Assembly: GCF_030814995.1 (NCBI RefSeq)
Contig: NZ_JAUSVX010000012.1
Coordinates: forward strand, 1-64,000
DNA length: 64,000 nucleotides
Direction of reading: 5' to 3'
From: Labrys wisconsinensis
GTDB taxonomy: Bacteria > Pseudomonadota > Alphaproteobacteria > Rhizobiales > Labraceae
Shown: one piece after another, positions 34,180-43,753 of the stretch
How positions within the stretch are numbered: position 1 is the first letter of the stretch
Layout: each line of letters opens with the position of its first letter
Notes under the pieces: model-generated
Seen by the model: the letters and a program-made list of their open reading frames with translations, nothing else
Database searches by the model: none
Told to the model about the DNA's origin: nothing
Made by a program: the position numbers and the translations under genes

Positions 34180-36145
34180 GACCCCCATCGACCTGCCGAC
34201 GCCCCCCATTCCCCATCCCGCGGCGCGCGAGGCCGCCGTCACCCGCGCCATGGCGGCTTTCGATGCGAATAGTCGAGCAGCCCCTGTGCGGGCGAGGCAG
34301 GCGGCAAGGCAAGATGTGCCCTCGCGGCGCCTGACCGGCCGCCCCGGCCTGCGCGCCGCCCTGGCCGCCAGCGTTGCGCTGCTGGTCGGGGTTCCGATCG
34401 CCCTGCAGATGCGCCACGATGCGATCAAGCCCGATGCGACAGCTCCTTCCCCCGACATTGCTGCGTGGGACGGAAAGCCGGTGACGTTGCCGCTCCCAAT
34501 TCCACGCATCGGCGAGAACCGCATTGTGGGAGAGACCAGGGCGGCGATCCAGCCGCCTGCCAAAGCCAAGCAGGTCGCTGCGTCGCCTTTCCGCTTGTCC
34601 AGTGGCGAGACCTTTGGAGGCGGCTTTCCGGCTGAGGTCGCCTCGCCCAATCAGGCGGCTTCCATCTCTCGCGAAGGGGACGCCGCGCTCCTCCCCCTCG
34701 GCCGGGACCATTTCGCCAATGCCCCCGTGAACGGCTTCCAATCCGTGCGGGACGCGCCGCTCTCGACCTTCTCGGCCGATGTCGACACCGCCTCCTATGC
34801 CTTCGTCCGCGCCTCGCTGAACCGCGACGTGCTGCCGCCGCCGGACGCCGTGCGGACGGAGGAGCTGGTGAACTACTTCCCCTATGACTATGCGCCGCCG
34901 ACGAGTGCCGCCGAGCCGTTCCGCACCGACGTGGCACTGGTCCCCAATCCCTGGAGCCAGGGCCACAAGATCCTGCGCATCGGCATCAAGGGTTACGAGA
35001 TCCGCAGCCCCGAGCTGCCGCCGGCCAATCTCGTGTTCCTGATCGACACGTCCGGCTCGATGGACGAGCCGGCCAAGCTGCCGCTGCTGCGCCAGTCTCT
35101 CGCGCTCCTGGTGCGGCAGTTGCGACCGGTCGACAGGGTGGCGATCGTCGCCTATGCCGGTAGCGCTGGCACGGTGCTGGAGCCGACGCCGGCCTCCGAG
35201 AAGGGGCGCATCCTCGCCGCTCTCGATCGCCTGTCGGCCGGCGGCTCGACCGCCGGCGGCGAGGGCATCCGGCAGGCCTACGCCCTGGCCGAGGCCCATT
35301 TCGACCCGAAGGCGGTCAATCGCGTCATGCTGGCGACCGACGGCGATTTCAATGTCGGCATCACCGACATCGGCGAGCTCAAGGGCTTTGTCGAGCGCAA
35401 GCGTGCGAAAGGCATCTTCCTGTCGGTGCTCGGCTTCGGCATGGGCGATTACAACGACGCGCTGATGCAGGCGCTCGCCCAGAACGGCAACGGCGTCGCC
35501 GCCTATATCGACACGCTCGGCGAGGCCCGAAAGGTGTTGGTCGAGGAGGCCTCGTCGTCGCTGTTCCCGATCGCCAAGGACGTCAAGATCCAGGTCGAGT
35601 TCAATCCGGCCAAGGTCGCCGAGTACCGGCTGATCGGCTACGAGACGCGCCTGCTGCGGCGCGAGGACTTCAACAATGATCGGGTCGATGCCGGCGAGGT
35701 CGGCTCCGGTCACAGCGTCACCGCTCTCTACGACGTCGTGCCGGTCGGCGGTCCGGCGACGGTCGACGAGAGCCGCTACCAGCCCGCCAGGCCGGCCGCG
35801 AGCCCGGTCCAGGCGGCAGCGCTGTCTCAGGAATATGCCTTCGTCAAGCTGCGCTACAAGCTGCCGGGCGAGGACACGAGCGCGCTCCTCACCACGCCGG
35901 TCGGCCCGGCGGCTGAATTCACCTCGATCGAGGCGGCGCCGGCGGATGCGCGCTTTGCGGTCGCCGTCGCCGGCTTCGGCGAGCTGCTGCGAGGTGGCCG
36001 CCATACCGGCGGCCTCACCTATGACCAGGTGCTGCAGCTGGCGCTCGGCGCGCGCGGCGACGACCCCTATGGCTATCGGGCCGAATTCGCCAACCTGGTG
36101 CGTGCCGCCAGCACCGCCGCAGGACTGCCGGCACAGCAGCCGTAG
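34169..36145 (+). CDS. Membrane-anchored von Willebrand A domain protein with DUF3520-like C-terminus (YfbK-like)
   Basis: The 658-residue product has a short cytoplasmic N-terminus, one membrane helix (about 57-76), a disordered linker, and a YfbK-type N-terminal domain with FSADVDTASYAFVRASLN. A vWA domain follows (about 285-460) with the MIDAS motif DTSGSM (about 293-298). A C-terminal DUF3520-like region has YAFVKLRYKLPGEDTS. The N-terminal 90 residues (helical cytoplasmic start plus helix) resemble the layout of a membrane anti-sigma factor, which would fit the 11-base overlap with the ECF sigma gene. That role is inference. The ATG is internal to the sigma gene's last codons. Confidence 0.87.
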   Translation: MSVETPIDLPTPPIPHPAAREAAVTRAMAAFDANSRAAPVRARQAARQDVPSRRLTGRPGLRAALAASVALLVGVPIALQMRHDAIKPDATAPSPDIAAWDGKPVTLPLPIPRIGENRIVGETRAAIQPPAKAKQVAASPFRLSSGETFGGGFPAEVASPNQAASISREGDAALLPLGRDHFANAPVNGFQSVRDAPLSTFSADVDTASYAFVRASLNRDVLPPPDAVRTEELVNYFPYDYAPPTSAAEPFRTDVALVPNPWSQGHKILRIGIKGYEIRSPELPPANLVFLIDTSGSMDEPAKLPLLRQSLALLVRQLRPVDRVAIVAYAGSAGTVLEPTPASEKGRILAALDRLSAGGSTAGGEGIRQAYALAEAHFDPKAVNRVMLATDGDFNVGITDIGELKGFVERKRAKGIFLSVLGFGMGDYNDALMQALAQNGNGVAAYIDTLGEARKVLVEEASSSLFPIAKDVKIQVEFNPAKVAEYRLIGYETRLLRREDFNNDRVDAGEVGSGHSVTALYDVVPVGGPATVDESRYQPARPAASPVQAAALSQEYAFVKLRYKLPGEDTSALLTTPVGPAAEFTSIEAAPADARFAVAVAGFGELLRGGRHTGGLTYDQVLQLALGARGDDPYGYRAEFANLVRAASTAAGLPAQQP

Positions 36146-36175
36146 AACCGGGCGCCCGCTCTCCGGAGCGAGCGC

Positions 36176-37123
36176 TCACAACCCGTTCAGGAACGCCGTC
36201 TCGGCCGCGAAGGCCTGGTGGGCCAGGGGAAAGTCGAAGCCCTGGAAGACGTGGACGCCGCCGGGCCAGACCTTCAGGTCAGCCCGGTTGCCCGCCGCCT
36301 CCCAGCGCGCCGCCATGAACAGGCTGTCGTCCAGCAGGGGGTCGCGGGTGCCGACCGAGAACAGCGCCGGCGGCAGGCCGGCGAGGTCGGCATGGAGCGG
36401 GGAGATGCCGGGGTCGCTGGGGTTCTCGCGATGGGCGAGATAGGCCTTGACGAACAGGGCGATGTCGCGCGTGTCGAGGATCAGGCGCCGGCGGCCCCAG
36501 CGCCGGGCGCCGGGCGTCATGGCGAGGTCGTAGCAGCCGGCGATCAGGTTGGCGCCGCGGAACGGCACGAGGCCGTGCCGGTCGCGCAGGCGCAGCATCG
36601 TCACCGCCGACAGGTTCGCGCCGGCGCTCTCGCCGCCGATGAAGAAGCGCTCGGTGCCGAAGCGCGCCTTGCCCTCGCGCACCAGCCAGAGCGCGGCCGC
36701 CTCGCAATCCTCGGGGCCGGCGGGATAGGGATGCTCGGGCGCGAGGCGGTAATCGACCGAGACGCAGGCGAGGCCGCAGGCCTCGCCGAGCCGTTCCAGC
36801 ATCGGGTCCTGGAAATCCGCCTGGCCGAGCATCCAACCGCCGCCATGGATATGGAGATAGACCCCGGACGGCGCCGGCGGGGCGAGGATGCGCAGCGCCA
36901 GCGGGCCGCCCGGCCCCGCGATGGTCTCGGTCACCGCCCGCGGGCTCTTGGGCGCCAGCGGGAAGGCGCCCTTGCCCTGCCGCCGCGCCTCGCGGATCTC
37001 ATCGGCCGGAAACGCCCACTGGTCGGGCGCGGCCTCCAGCTTGGCGACGATGCTGCGGTTGAGCGCCTCCGTCTCCGGGGCGACGGCGGCGGGCGAGAAG
37101 ACGGCAGGATCGATCGAGGGCAT
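36176..37123 (-). CDS. Alpha/beta hydrolase of the hormone-sensitive lipase family
   Basis: The 315-residue product has HGGGWMLG (about 94-101), the oxyanion-hole motif of HSL-type esterases. GGESAGAN (about 162-169) holds the nucleophilic serine. [10 protein letters not shown] carries the catalytic acid, and VFQGFDF the region of the catalytic histidine (GGVHVFQGF). No signal peptide is seen, so it is cytoplasmic. It probably hydrolyses short acyl esters or lactones, but the substrate cannot be told. It converges with the vWA gene, with 30 bp between the stop codons, and diverges from miaB. Confidence 0.88.
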   Translation of the reverse strand: MPSIDPAVFSPAAVAPETEALNRSIVAKLEAAPDQWAFPADEIREARRQGKGAFPLAPKSPRAVTETIAGPGGPLALRILAPPAPSGVYLHIHGGGWMLGQADFQDPMLERLGEACGLACVSVDYRLAPEHPYPAGPEDCEAAALWLVREGKARFGTERFFIGGESAGANLSAVTMLRLRDRHGLVPFRGANLIAGCYDLAMTPGARRWGRRRLILDTRDIALFVKAYLAHRENPSDPGISPLHADLAGLPPALFSVGTRDPLLDDSLFMAARWEAAGNRADLKVWPGGVHVFQGFDFPLAHQAFAAETAFLNGL

Positions 37124-37263
37124 GGGGCGGCGCCGGCTGCGGGGAGGGAGGCCAGCCTATCGGCAAGGCCTCGCCCCACACAAGCGCCGGCGCCCTTCTC
37201 TTCCCGGTCGAAACGGGGTATCCCTCGGATCGATCAACGGCCGCTCCGGCCATCGCGAGACCC

Positions 37264-38673
37264 ATGACACCAGACAAGACGTCCGCTCCATCGCCTGCGG
37301 CCGGCGCGGCGAAGACGGTCTTCATCAAGTCCTACGGCTGCCAGATGAACGTCTACGACAGCCAGCGCATGGCGGATGCGCTGGCGCCGGAGGGCTATGT
37401 CGAGACGGCGGCGGTGGAGGAGGCCGACCTCGTCATCCTCAACACCTGCCACATCCGCGAGAAGGCGGCGGAGAAGATCTATTCCGAGCTCGGGCGCGTG
37501 CGCCTCGCCCGCGACGCCCGCCGGGCGGAGGGCCGCGGCATGACCATCGCCGTGGCAGGCTGCGTCGCCCAGGCCGAAGGCGAGGAGATCCTGAAGCGGG
37601 CGCCGGCGGTCGACCTCGTGGTCGGACCGCAGACCTATCACCGCCTGCCGCAGCTCGTCGCGGCGGCGCAGGCGAGCCGCAAGGTGGTCGACACCGAGTT
37701 CCCGCTCGAGGACAAGTTCGGCCGGCTTCCCGCCGCCCCGCGCGAGAAGACGCGCGCGCGGGGCCCCGCAGCCTTCCTCACGGTGCAGGAAGGCTGCGAC
37801 AAGTTCTGCACCTTCTGCGTCGTGCCCTACACCCGCGGGGCCGAGACCTCGCGCCCGGTCGAGGCGATCCTCGCCGAGGCGCGGCGCCTGGCCGAAGCCG
37901 GGGTGCGCGAGATCACCCTGCTCGGCCAGAACGTCAACGCCTATCACGGCGAAGGGCCGGACGGGCGCAGCTGGCCGCTCGGCCGGCTGCTGGCGCGCCT
38001 GGCCGAGGTCGAGGGGGTCGAGCGGCTGCGCTACACCACCTCGCATCCGCGCGACATGGACGAGGCGCTGATCGCCGCGCATCGCGACCTGCCGCAGCTC
38101 ATGCCCTATCTGCACCTGCCGGTGCAGTCGGGCTCGGACCGCATCCTCGAGGCGATGAATCGCAGGCACGATGCGGCGCAATACCACCGGCTGGTCGAGC
38201 GGGTGCGCGCGGCCCGCCCGGACATCGCCTTCTCCTCCGACTTCATCGTCGGCTTCCCCGGCGAGACCGAGGCCGATTTCGCCGCGACGCTGCGGCTGAT
38301 CGAGGATGTCGGCTATGCCGGCGCCTATTCCTTCAAATATTCGCCGCGTCCCGGCACGCCGGGCGCGACGCTGGAGGGCCAGGTGCCCGAGCCGGTCATG
38401 GCCGAGCGCCTGGCGCGTCTTCAGGCCGTCACCGAAGGCCAGCAGAAGGCGTTCAACCGGGAGAGCGTCGGACGGACCATGGACGTGCTGCTCGAACGCC
38501 GGGGCAAGAAGCCCGGCCAGGTCACCGGCCGCTCGCCCTGGCTGCAGGCAGTTCAGGTGGAGGCGGACGAAGCGCTGATCGGCACGGTGGTGCCGGTCAC
38601 GATCGTCGCCACCGGCACATGGTCGCTCTACGGCGAGATGCCGGGCGCCGGCGAGAAGGAGGCGGTGGCTTGA
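37264..38673 (+). CDS. miaB: tRNA-2-methylthio-N6-dimethylallyladenosine synthase MiaB
   Basis: The 469-residue radical-SAM methylthiotransferase adds the 2-methylthio group to i6A37 of tRNAs reading UNN codons. The UPF0004 domain has [13 protein letters not shown] and [13 protein letters not shown] (cysteines for the auxiliary cluster). The radical-SAM domain has [16 protein letters not shown] (around residue 177, CxxxCxxC). A C-terminal TRAM domain (about 385-455) binds tRNA. It is first in the conserved order miaB-phoH-ybeY-corC-lnt. Its stop overlaps the TTG start of phoH, and the strong AGGAGG before that start lies inside the miaB coding sequence. Confidence 0.95.
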   Translation: MTPDKTSAPSPAAGAAKTVFIKSYGCQMNVYDSQRMADALAPEGYVETAAVEEADLVILNTCHIREKAAEKIYSELGRVRLARDARRAEGRGMTIAVAGCVAQAEGEEILKRAPAVDLVVGPQTYHRLPQLVAAAQASRKVVDTEFPLEDKFGRLPAAPREKTRARGPAAFLTVQEGCDKFCTFCVVPYTRGAETSRPVEAILAEARRLAEAGVREITLLGQNVNAYHGEGPDGRSWPLGRLLARLAEVEGVERLRYTTSHPRDMDEALIAAHRDLPQLMPYLHLPVQSGSDRILEAMNRRHDAAQYHRLVERVRAARPDIAFSSDFIVGFPGETEADFAATLRLIEDVGYAGAYSFKYSPRPGTPGATLEGQVPEPVMAERLARLQAVTEGQQKAFNRESVGRTMDVLLERRGKKPGQVTGRSPWLQAVQVEADEALIGTVVPVTIVATGTWSLYGEMPGAGEKEAVA

Positions 38674-39698
38674 AACCCGACGAGGACCGGCGTTCGCGCC
38701 TGCAGACCCAACCGGCGGCGGAGGGCTCGGCCGAGATCGTCATCGCCTTCGAGGACAACCGGCTGGCGACGCTGCTGTTCGGCCAGCACGACCAGCACCT
38801 GGCCTTCGTCGAGCGGCGGCTCGGCGTGGAGGCGACGGCGCGCGGCAACCACGTGGCGCTGCGCGGCCCGCGCGACAGCATCGAGCAGGCCAAGCGCGCG
38901 CTGGAGAGCCTCTATCAGCGCCTCAAGGGCGGCCAGGCCATCAGCCTCGGCGACGTCGACGGCGCCCTGCGCATGGGCGCGGCCCAGGGCGTGCTGTTCT
39001 CGGCCGAGAACGGCCCGCGCCCGACCGGCGGGGCGGCCACGGTCGGCACCCGCAAGAAGACCATCGCAGCGCGCACCCCGGCGCAGGACAGCTATATCCG
39101 CGCCCTGCAGCGCCACGAGCTGGTGTTCGCCACCGGCCCGGCCGGCACCGGCAAGACCTATCTGGCCGTGGCCCATGCCGCCAGCCTGATCGAGAAGGGC
39201 GAGGCGGACCGGCTGATCCTGTCGCGCCCGGCGGTCGAGGCGGGCGAGCGCCTCGGCTTCCTGCCCGGCGACATGCGCGAGAAGGTCGACCCCTATCTCC
39301 GGCCGCTCTACGACGCGCTCTACGACATGATGCCGCCGGAGCGGGTCGAGCGCGGCCTCACCTCCGGCATGATCGAGATCGCGCCGCTCGCCTTCATGCG
39401 CGGGCGCACGCTGGCCAACTCCATCGTCCTGCTGGACGAGGCGCAGAACTGCACCAGCATGCAGATGAAGATGTTCCTGACCCGCCTCGGCGAGGGCTCG
39501 CGCATGATCATCACCGGCGATCCCACCCAGATCGACCTGCCGCCCGGCCAGAAATCCGGCCTGATCGAGGCGGTCGACCTGTTGCAGGACATCCCCGAGA
39601 TCGCCATATGCCGGTTCTCGTCGGGCGACGTCGTGCGGCACGAGCTGGTCGCCAAGATCGTCCGTGCCTACGAGGCCAAGAGCCAGACGACGCCATGA
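38670..39698 (+). CDS. phoH: PhoH-family ATPase (TTG start)
   Basis: No ATG or GTG gives a full-length product. TTG at 38670 gives 342 residues and is preceded by AGGAGG (38658-38663) at ideal spacing, overlapping the miaB stop. An N-terminal KH-like domain (about 15-110) leads to the PhoH ATPase. GPAGTGKT (about 156-163) is Walker [18 protein letters not shown] and LLDEAQNCT are the Walker B region, and [10 protein letters not shown] is motif III. PhoH proteins are thought to act in RNA metabolism with YbeY, whose gene overlaps this stop by four bases. The start codon is unusual and may lower translation. Confidence 0.93.
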   Translation: MKPDEDRRSRLQTQPAAEGSAEIVIAFEDNRLATLLFGQHDQHLAFVERRLGVEATARGNHVALRGPRDSIEQAKRALESLYQRLKGGQAISLGDVDGALRMGAAQGVLFSAENGPRPTGGAATVGTRKKTIAARTPAQDSYIRALQRHELVFATGPAGTGKTYLAVAHAASLIEKGEADRLILSRPAVEAGERLGFLPGDMREKVDPYLRPLYDALYDMMPPERVERGLTSGMIEIAPLAFMRGRTLANSIVLLDEAQNCTSMQMKMFLTRLGEGSRMIITGDPTQIDLPPGQKSGLIEAVDLLQDIPEIAICRFSSGDVVRHELVAKIVRAYEAKSQTTP

Positions 39699-40204
39699 CG
39701 GCAAGCGACGACATCGCCATCGATATCGCATGGGAAAGCCCGCTCTGGCAGCGGCTGGCCGACGCCGGCGCGCTGGTGGAGCGGGCCGTCGCGGCGGCCG
39801 TGCGCACCGGCGGCCTCGCCCATGCACCCGGCGCCGAGCTCTCGCTGGTGCTGACCGACGATGCGGCCATCGCCGGGATCAACGCCGCCTGGCGGGGCAA
39901 GGACAAGCCCACCAACGTCCTGTCCTTCCCCGCGGCGCCGGCCTCGGCCATCGCCCGCTCGCCGCTGCTGGGCGACATCGTGCTCGCCTACGAGACGCTG
40001 GACCGGGAAGCGGCGGAGGCGGGCCTCGCCCTGGCGGATCATTTCACGCATCTGGTGGTGCATGGCTTCCTGCACCTGTTCGGCTATGATCACGAGAGCG
40101 ACGCCGAGGCCGAGGTCATGGAAGCGCTGGAAACCCGAGTCCTTGCCGGGCTCGGCATCGCAGACCCCTATGCCGAAGCGCCTGCGCTGCGCGCCGCAGG
40201 CTGA
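39695..40204 (+). CDS. ybeY: Endoribonuclease YbeY (rRNA maturation)
   Basis: The ATG at 39695 overlaps the phoH stop (ATGA) and gives 169 residues, the usual size. A longer frame from 39608 lies inside phoH. The zinc-binding motif HGFLHLFGYDH (about 122-132) is complete, with the three histidines of the single-metal site. YbeY processes the 3' end of 16S rNA and takes part in ribosome quality control. The N-terminal part has VLTDDAAIAGINAAWRGKDKPTNVLSFP, typical of the family. It is followed after 15 bp by the CorC-like gene. Confidence 0.94.
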   Translation: MTASDDIAIDIAWESPLWQRLADAGALVERAVAAAVRTGGLAHAPGAELSLVLTDDAAIAGINAAWRGKDKPTNVLSFPAAPASAIARSPLLGDIVLAYETLDREAAEAGLALADHFTHLVVHGFLHLFGYDHESDAEAEVMEALETRVLAGLGIADPYAEAPALRAAG

Positions 40205-40219
40205 CGACGGAACACCCTG

Positions 40220-41347
40220 ATGTCCGACAGCAACGACCGAAGTCCCAACGCGCCCGAGACGGCGCAGGCCGAAGGCCATGGCGAAAGCCTGCTCGATCGA
40301 TTGAAGATCGCCCTCGGCCTGAAGGCGCCGCCCTCGATCCGTGAGGATCTGGCCGGCGCCCTGGAAGAGGGCCGCGGCCGCCAGGACACGAGCTTCAGCC
40401 CGGAAGAGCGGGCGATGCTCAAGAACATCCTCAGCCTGCGCGGCACCCGCGTCGACGACATCATGGTGCCGCGCGCCGACATCGTCGCGGTGCCGCTCGA
40501 CATCACGCTCGCCGACCTCCTGACCCTGTTCCAGACCGCCGGCCACTCGCGCCTGCCGGTCTATGGCGAGACGCTCGACGATCCCCGCGGCATGGTCCAT
40601 ATCCGCGACTTCGTCGCCTGGATGTCCTCCCGCGCCACCATCGCCGCCCGCAGGGGCCGCCGCACCAAGGGCGGCGAGGCGCGCGGCCCCACCCAGCTCG
40701 CCCTCGGCACCATCGACCTCTCCACCACGCTCGGCGCCGTGAAGTCGCTGGTGCGCAACGTGCTGTTCGTGCCGCCCTCGATGCCGGCCATCGACCTCAT
40801 GGCCAAGATGCAGGCGACGCGCACCCAGCTCGCCCTGGTGATCGACGAATATGGCGGCACCGACGGCCTTGTCTCGATGGAGGACATCGTCGAGATCGTC
40901 ATCGGCGACATCGAGGACGAGCACGACGAGGACGAGGGCGACATGATCGTCGCCGCCGGCCCCGGCCTGTTCAACGCCGACGCCCGGGCCGACCTCGACG
41001 ACGTGGCCGCCGCCATCGGCATGGACATGCAGGCCGAGGAGATCGAGGCCGACGTCGACACGCTGGGCGGCTGGCTGGTGACGCTGGCCGGCCGGGTGCC
41101 GGTGCGCGGCGAGATCATCCAGGGCCCCGGCTCGCTCGAGTTCGAGATCCTCGACGCCGATCCCCGGCGCGTGAAGCGCGTGCGCATCCATACCGCCGGC
41201 AACGGCACGGCCAAGCCCAAGGGCGGCAAGCGGAGCGCCGCGCCGGCCGAGGAGCCGGCGCCGCCGCCCGCCCTGCCGGCGCCGGCCGTCCAGCAAGCCC
41301 TCCCCGCCCCTTCAGCCGAAGCGCTGCGCACCGACGGGCAGCCGTGA
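40220..41347 (+). CDS. CBS-domain protein of the hemolysin C/CorC family
   Basis: The 375-residue product has two CBS domains (about 75-135 and 165-225: VDDIMVPRADIVAVPLD, LALVIDEYGGTDGLVSMEDIVE) and a CorC_HlyC domain (about 240-325). A long Ala/Pro-rich tail follows, with no membrane segment. Such soluble CorC proteins are linked to magnesium and cobalt efflux or to haemolysin-like phenotypes by old naming. Their position between ybeY and lnt is conserved. The function is not settled. Its stop overlaps the GTG start of lnt. Confidence 0.9.
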   Translation: MSDSNDRSPNAPETAQAEGHGESLLDRLKIALGLKAPPSIREDLAGALEEGRGRQDTSFSPEERAMLKNILSLRGTRVDDIMVPRADIVAVPLDITLADLLTLFQTAGHSRLPVYGETLDDPRGMVHIRDFVAWMSSRATIAARRGRRTKGGEARGPTQLALGTIDLSTTLGAVKSLVRNVLFVPPSMPAIDLMAKMQATRTQLALVIDEYGGTDGLVSMEDIVEIVIGDIEDEHDEDEGDMIVAAGPGLFNADARADLDDVAAAIGMDMQAEEIEADVDTLGGWLVTLAGRVPVRGEIIQGPGSLEFEILDADPRRVKRVRIHTAGNGTAKPKGGKRSAAPAEEPAPPPALPAPAVQQALPAPSAEALRTDGQP

Positions 41348-42942
41348 TCAAGGCGCTGTCCCACCGCGTCGTCTTGTTGTGGGGATGGCGCCGGGCATTG
41401 GCCGCCTTCGCCGCCGGCGCGCTCGGGGCGCTGGCGATGCCGCCTTTCGGCCTGTTCCCGGTCCTGGCGGTGAGCTTCACCGTCGCGATCTGGCTGCTCG
41501 ACGGCGCCACCGGCGCCCAGGGCCGCATCCTGCCGTCGCTGCGGGCGGCGGCCTGGATCGGCTGGTGCTTCGGCTTCGGCTATTTCCTCGCCGGCCTGTG
41601 GTGGATCGGCCAGGCCTTCCTGGTCGATGCCGACGACTTCGCCTGGCTGATGCCGTTCGCGGTGGTGCTGCTGCCGGCGGGGCTGGCGCTGTTCCACGCG
41701 CTCGGCTTCGCCCTGGCGCGCCTCGTCTGGCCGGCAGGCCCGGCGCGGATCCTCGGCTTCGCCGCCGCCCTGGCCGCGGTGGAATGGCTGCGCGGCCACG
41801 TGCTGACCGGCTTTCCCTGGAACGCCTTCGGCTACGCCCTGGCAGGCGAGATCCACCTCGCCCAGACCCTCTCCCTGATCGGCCTCCCCGGCCTGACGCT
41901 GCTCGCCGTCGCGATCCTGGCGAGCCCGGCGGCGCTGGCGGACGACCGGGCGCTGTTCCCGAGAGCGCGCCGGGCCCCGCTCGCCGCCCTCGCCGTGCTG
42001 GTGCTGATGGCCGGCTTCGGCGCCTGGCGGCTGTCGACGACCGATGTCGGCACGGTCGATGCCGTCAGGCTGCGCATCATGCAGCCGGCGATCCCACAGG
42101 ACGACAAGTTCCGCCCGTCCCTGCGCGATCAGGTGATGCGGCAATATCTGACGCTCTCCGACCAGGCGACGAGCCCGCAGACCCCGGGCATGACCGGCGT
42201 AACCCACCTGATCTGGCCGGAATCCGCCTTCCCCTTCATCCTCTCCCAGGATGCCGACGCCCTGGCCGACATCGCCTCCCTGCTGCCGCCGGGGGCCACG
42301 CTGCTGACCGGCGCCGGCCGGGTGGAGGAGCCCGGCCCCGGCGAGACCGATCCGCGCTACTACAACGCCGTCCACGTCATCGACAGCAACGGCACCATCC
42401 TCGACAGCTACGACAAGGTGCACCTGGTGCCGTTCGGCGAGTACCTGCCGTTCCAGCGCTTCCTGGAGTCGATCGGCCTGCGCCAGCTCACCCAGCTGCG
42501 CGGCGGCTTCACGCCCGGGCCGCGGCTGCGCACCCTCGACATTCCCGGCGCGCCGCCGGCCGGCATCCTGGTATGCTACGAGGCGATCTTCCCCGGCCAG
42601 GTGGTGGACCGCGCCAACCGGCCGCAATGGCTGCTCAACGTCACCAACGACGCCTGGTTCGGCCTGACACCCGGGCCCTACCAGCATTTCCTGCAGGCAC
42701 GGGCCCGCTCCATCGAGGAAGGCCTGCCATTGGTGCGGGCCGCCAATGACGGCATCTCGGCGGTGATCGACCCGGTCGGCCGGGTGATCGCCAGCCTGCC
42801 GCTGGGCACGCGTGGGGTTCTCGATTCGACCCTGCCGAAAGCGCTGCCGGCGACGCTCTATGCCGGCGGCGGCGATACGATTTTCGCTGGAATCTTGCTT
42901 CTCTTTCTAGCTGTTGCGGTCCTACGACGCGTCAGGCCTTGA
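41344..42942 (+). CDS. lnt: Apolipoprotein N-acyltransferase
   Basis: A GTG start overlaps the upstream stop by four bases. The 532-residue product has about six N-terminal membrane helices (to about 215) and a periplasmic nitrilase-like domain. The Glu-Lys-Cys triad is visible: WPESAFPF (about 290), YDKVHLVPFGEYLP (about 355) and VCYEAIFPG (about 410). A final membrane helix ends the protein. Lnt adds the third acyl chain to the N-terminal cysteine of lipoproteins at the inner membrane. Motif spacing is typical. The next gene, an XRE regulator, starts 163 bp later and probably has its own promoter. Confidence 0.95.
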   Translation: MIKALSHRVVLLWGWRRALAAFAAGALGALAMPPFGLFPVLAVSFTVAIWLLDGATGAQGRILPSLRAAAWIGWCFGFGYFLAGLWWIGQAFLVDADDFAWLMPFAVVLLPAGLALFHALGFALARLVWPAGPARILGFAAALAAVEWLRGHVLTGFPWNAFGYALAGEIHLAQTLSLIGLPGLTLLAVAILASPAALADDRALFPRARRAPLAALAVLVLMAGFGAWRLSTTDVGTVDAVRLRIMQPAIPQDDKFRPSLRDQVMRQYLTLSDQATSPQTPGMTGVTHLIWPESAFPFILSQDADALADIASLLPPGATLLTGAGRVEEPGPGETDPRYYNAVHVIDSNGTILDSYDKVHLVPFGEYLPFQRFLESIGLRQLTQLRGGFTPGPRLRTLDIPGAPPAGILVCYEAIFPGQVVDRANRPQWLLNVTNDAWFGLTPGPYQHFLQARARSIEEGLPLVRAANDGISAVIDPVGRVIASLPLGTRGVLDSTLPKALPATLYAGGGDTIFAGILLLFLAVAVLRRVRP

Positions 42943-43105
42943 CGGTCGCGGCATCATGGGGACCATTGCTACCCAACCGTGTGCTGGGCTAAGCTGAGCC
43001 TGGGTTGCGGACCGTTGGAACGTTCCCAGTTCGCCTACCGCGCTCAACCATTCATCCAGAAAGGCTCGGGGGCAGTGCCAAGAGAACGAGTGAAGGACTT
43101 CGCCC

Positions 43106-43522
43106 ATGATAAAGAAAGCGCCGAATCCGATCGACAGGCATGTCGGCAGCCGGGTCCGCATGCGCCGCGTTCTGATCGGAATGAGCCAGGAGAAGCTCGG
43201 TGAAGCGCTGAACCTGACCTTCCAGCAGGTGCAGAAATACGAGAAGGGCACCAACCGCATCGGCGCGAGCCGACTGCAGCAGATCTCCAACATCCTGGGC
43301 GTGCCGGTCTCGTTCTTCTTCGACGGCTCGCCGGGGAACGAGCCGGTCGACGGCGGCAAGGCGTTGCCGGATTCCAGCTCGTCCGCCCATGTCGTGGACT
43401 TCCTGTCGACGACCGAAGGCCTGCAGCTCAACAAGGCCTTCGTGCGCATCAAGGACGCCAAGGTGCGGCGGCGGGTGGTCGATCTCGTCTCCAGCCTCGG
43501 CGAGGCGGACGAGGCGGGCTGA
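43106..43522 (+). CDS. XRE-family helix-turn-helix regulator
   Basis: The 138-residue product has an N-terminal HTH (about 12-66) with VGSRVRMRRVLIGMSQEKLG, LTFQQVQKYEKGTNRIGASR and LQQISNILGVPVSFFF, typical of the short alphaproteobacterial XRE regulators. The C-terminal region from 70 is acidic then helical. It probably allows dimerisation. An AAGGA precedes the ATG. A regulator of this kind is often found between lnt and metK in Rhizobiales, so the position is conserved, but its targets are unknown to me. It might regulate metK, whose start lies 231 bp downstream. Confidence 0.9.
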   Translation: MIKKAPNPIDRHVGSRVRMRRVLIGMSQEKLGEALNLTFQQVQKYEKGTNRIGASRLQQISNILGVPVSFFFDGSPGNEPVDGGKALPDSSSSAHVVDFLSTTEGLQLNKAFVRIKDAKVRRRVVDLVSSLGEADEAG

Positions 43523-43753
43523 GGCCAGGCCGGCGCTCGGGCCGGCCGATCCTCGCACGACCACCGGCGGGATGCGCGAGCCCGGTCGGCGGCTCCTTCG
43601 GGCGGCCGCCGCGGCGGAGTGCGCCCGGAAAGTCGCGTCGTTCCTTTAAACGAACAAAACGTATGATTTGACGCTTGACCTCGCCGATGGCGCTCGCCAA
43701 AACATGGCGTCCTTGGCGCCACCGATGCGCCGCCGGTCGTCAGGAGATCGCCC

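Noticed and set aside
43523-43753. SAM riboswitch in the metK leader
   Set aside because: I could not fold the conserved SAM-II core or pseudoknot. Only an A+T-rich promoter-like patch is visible. A covariance-model search would decide.
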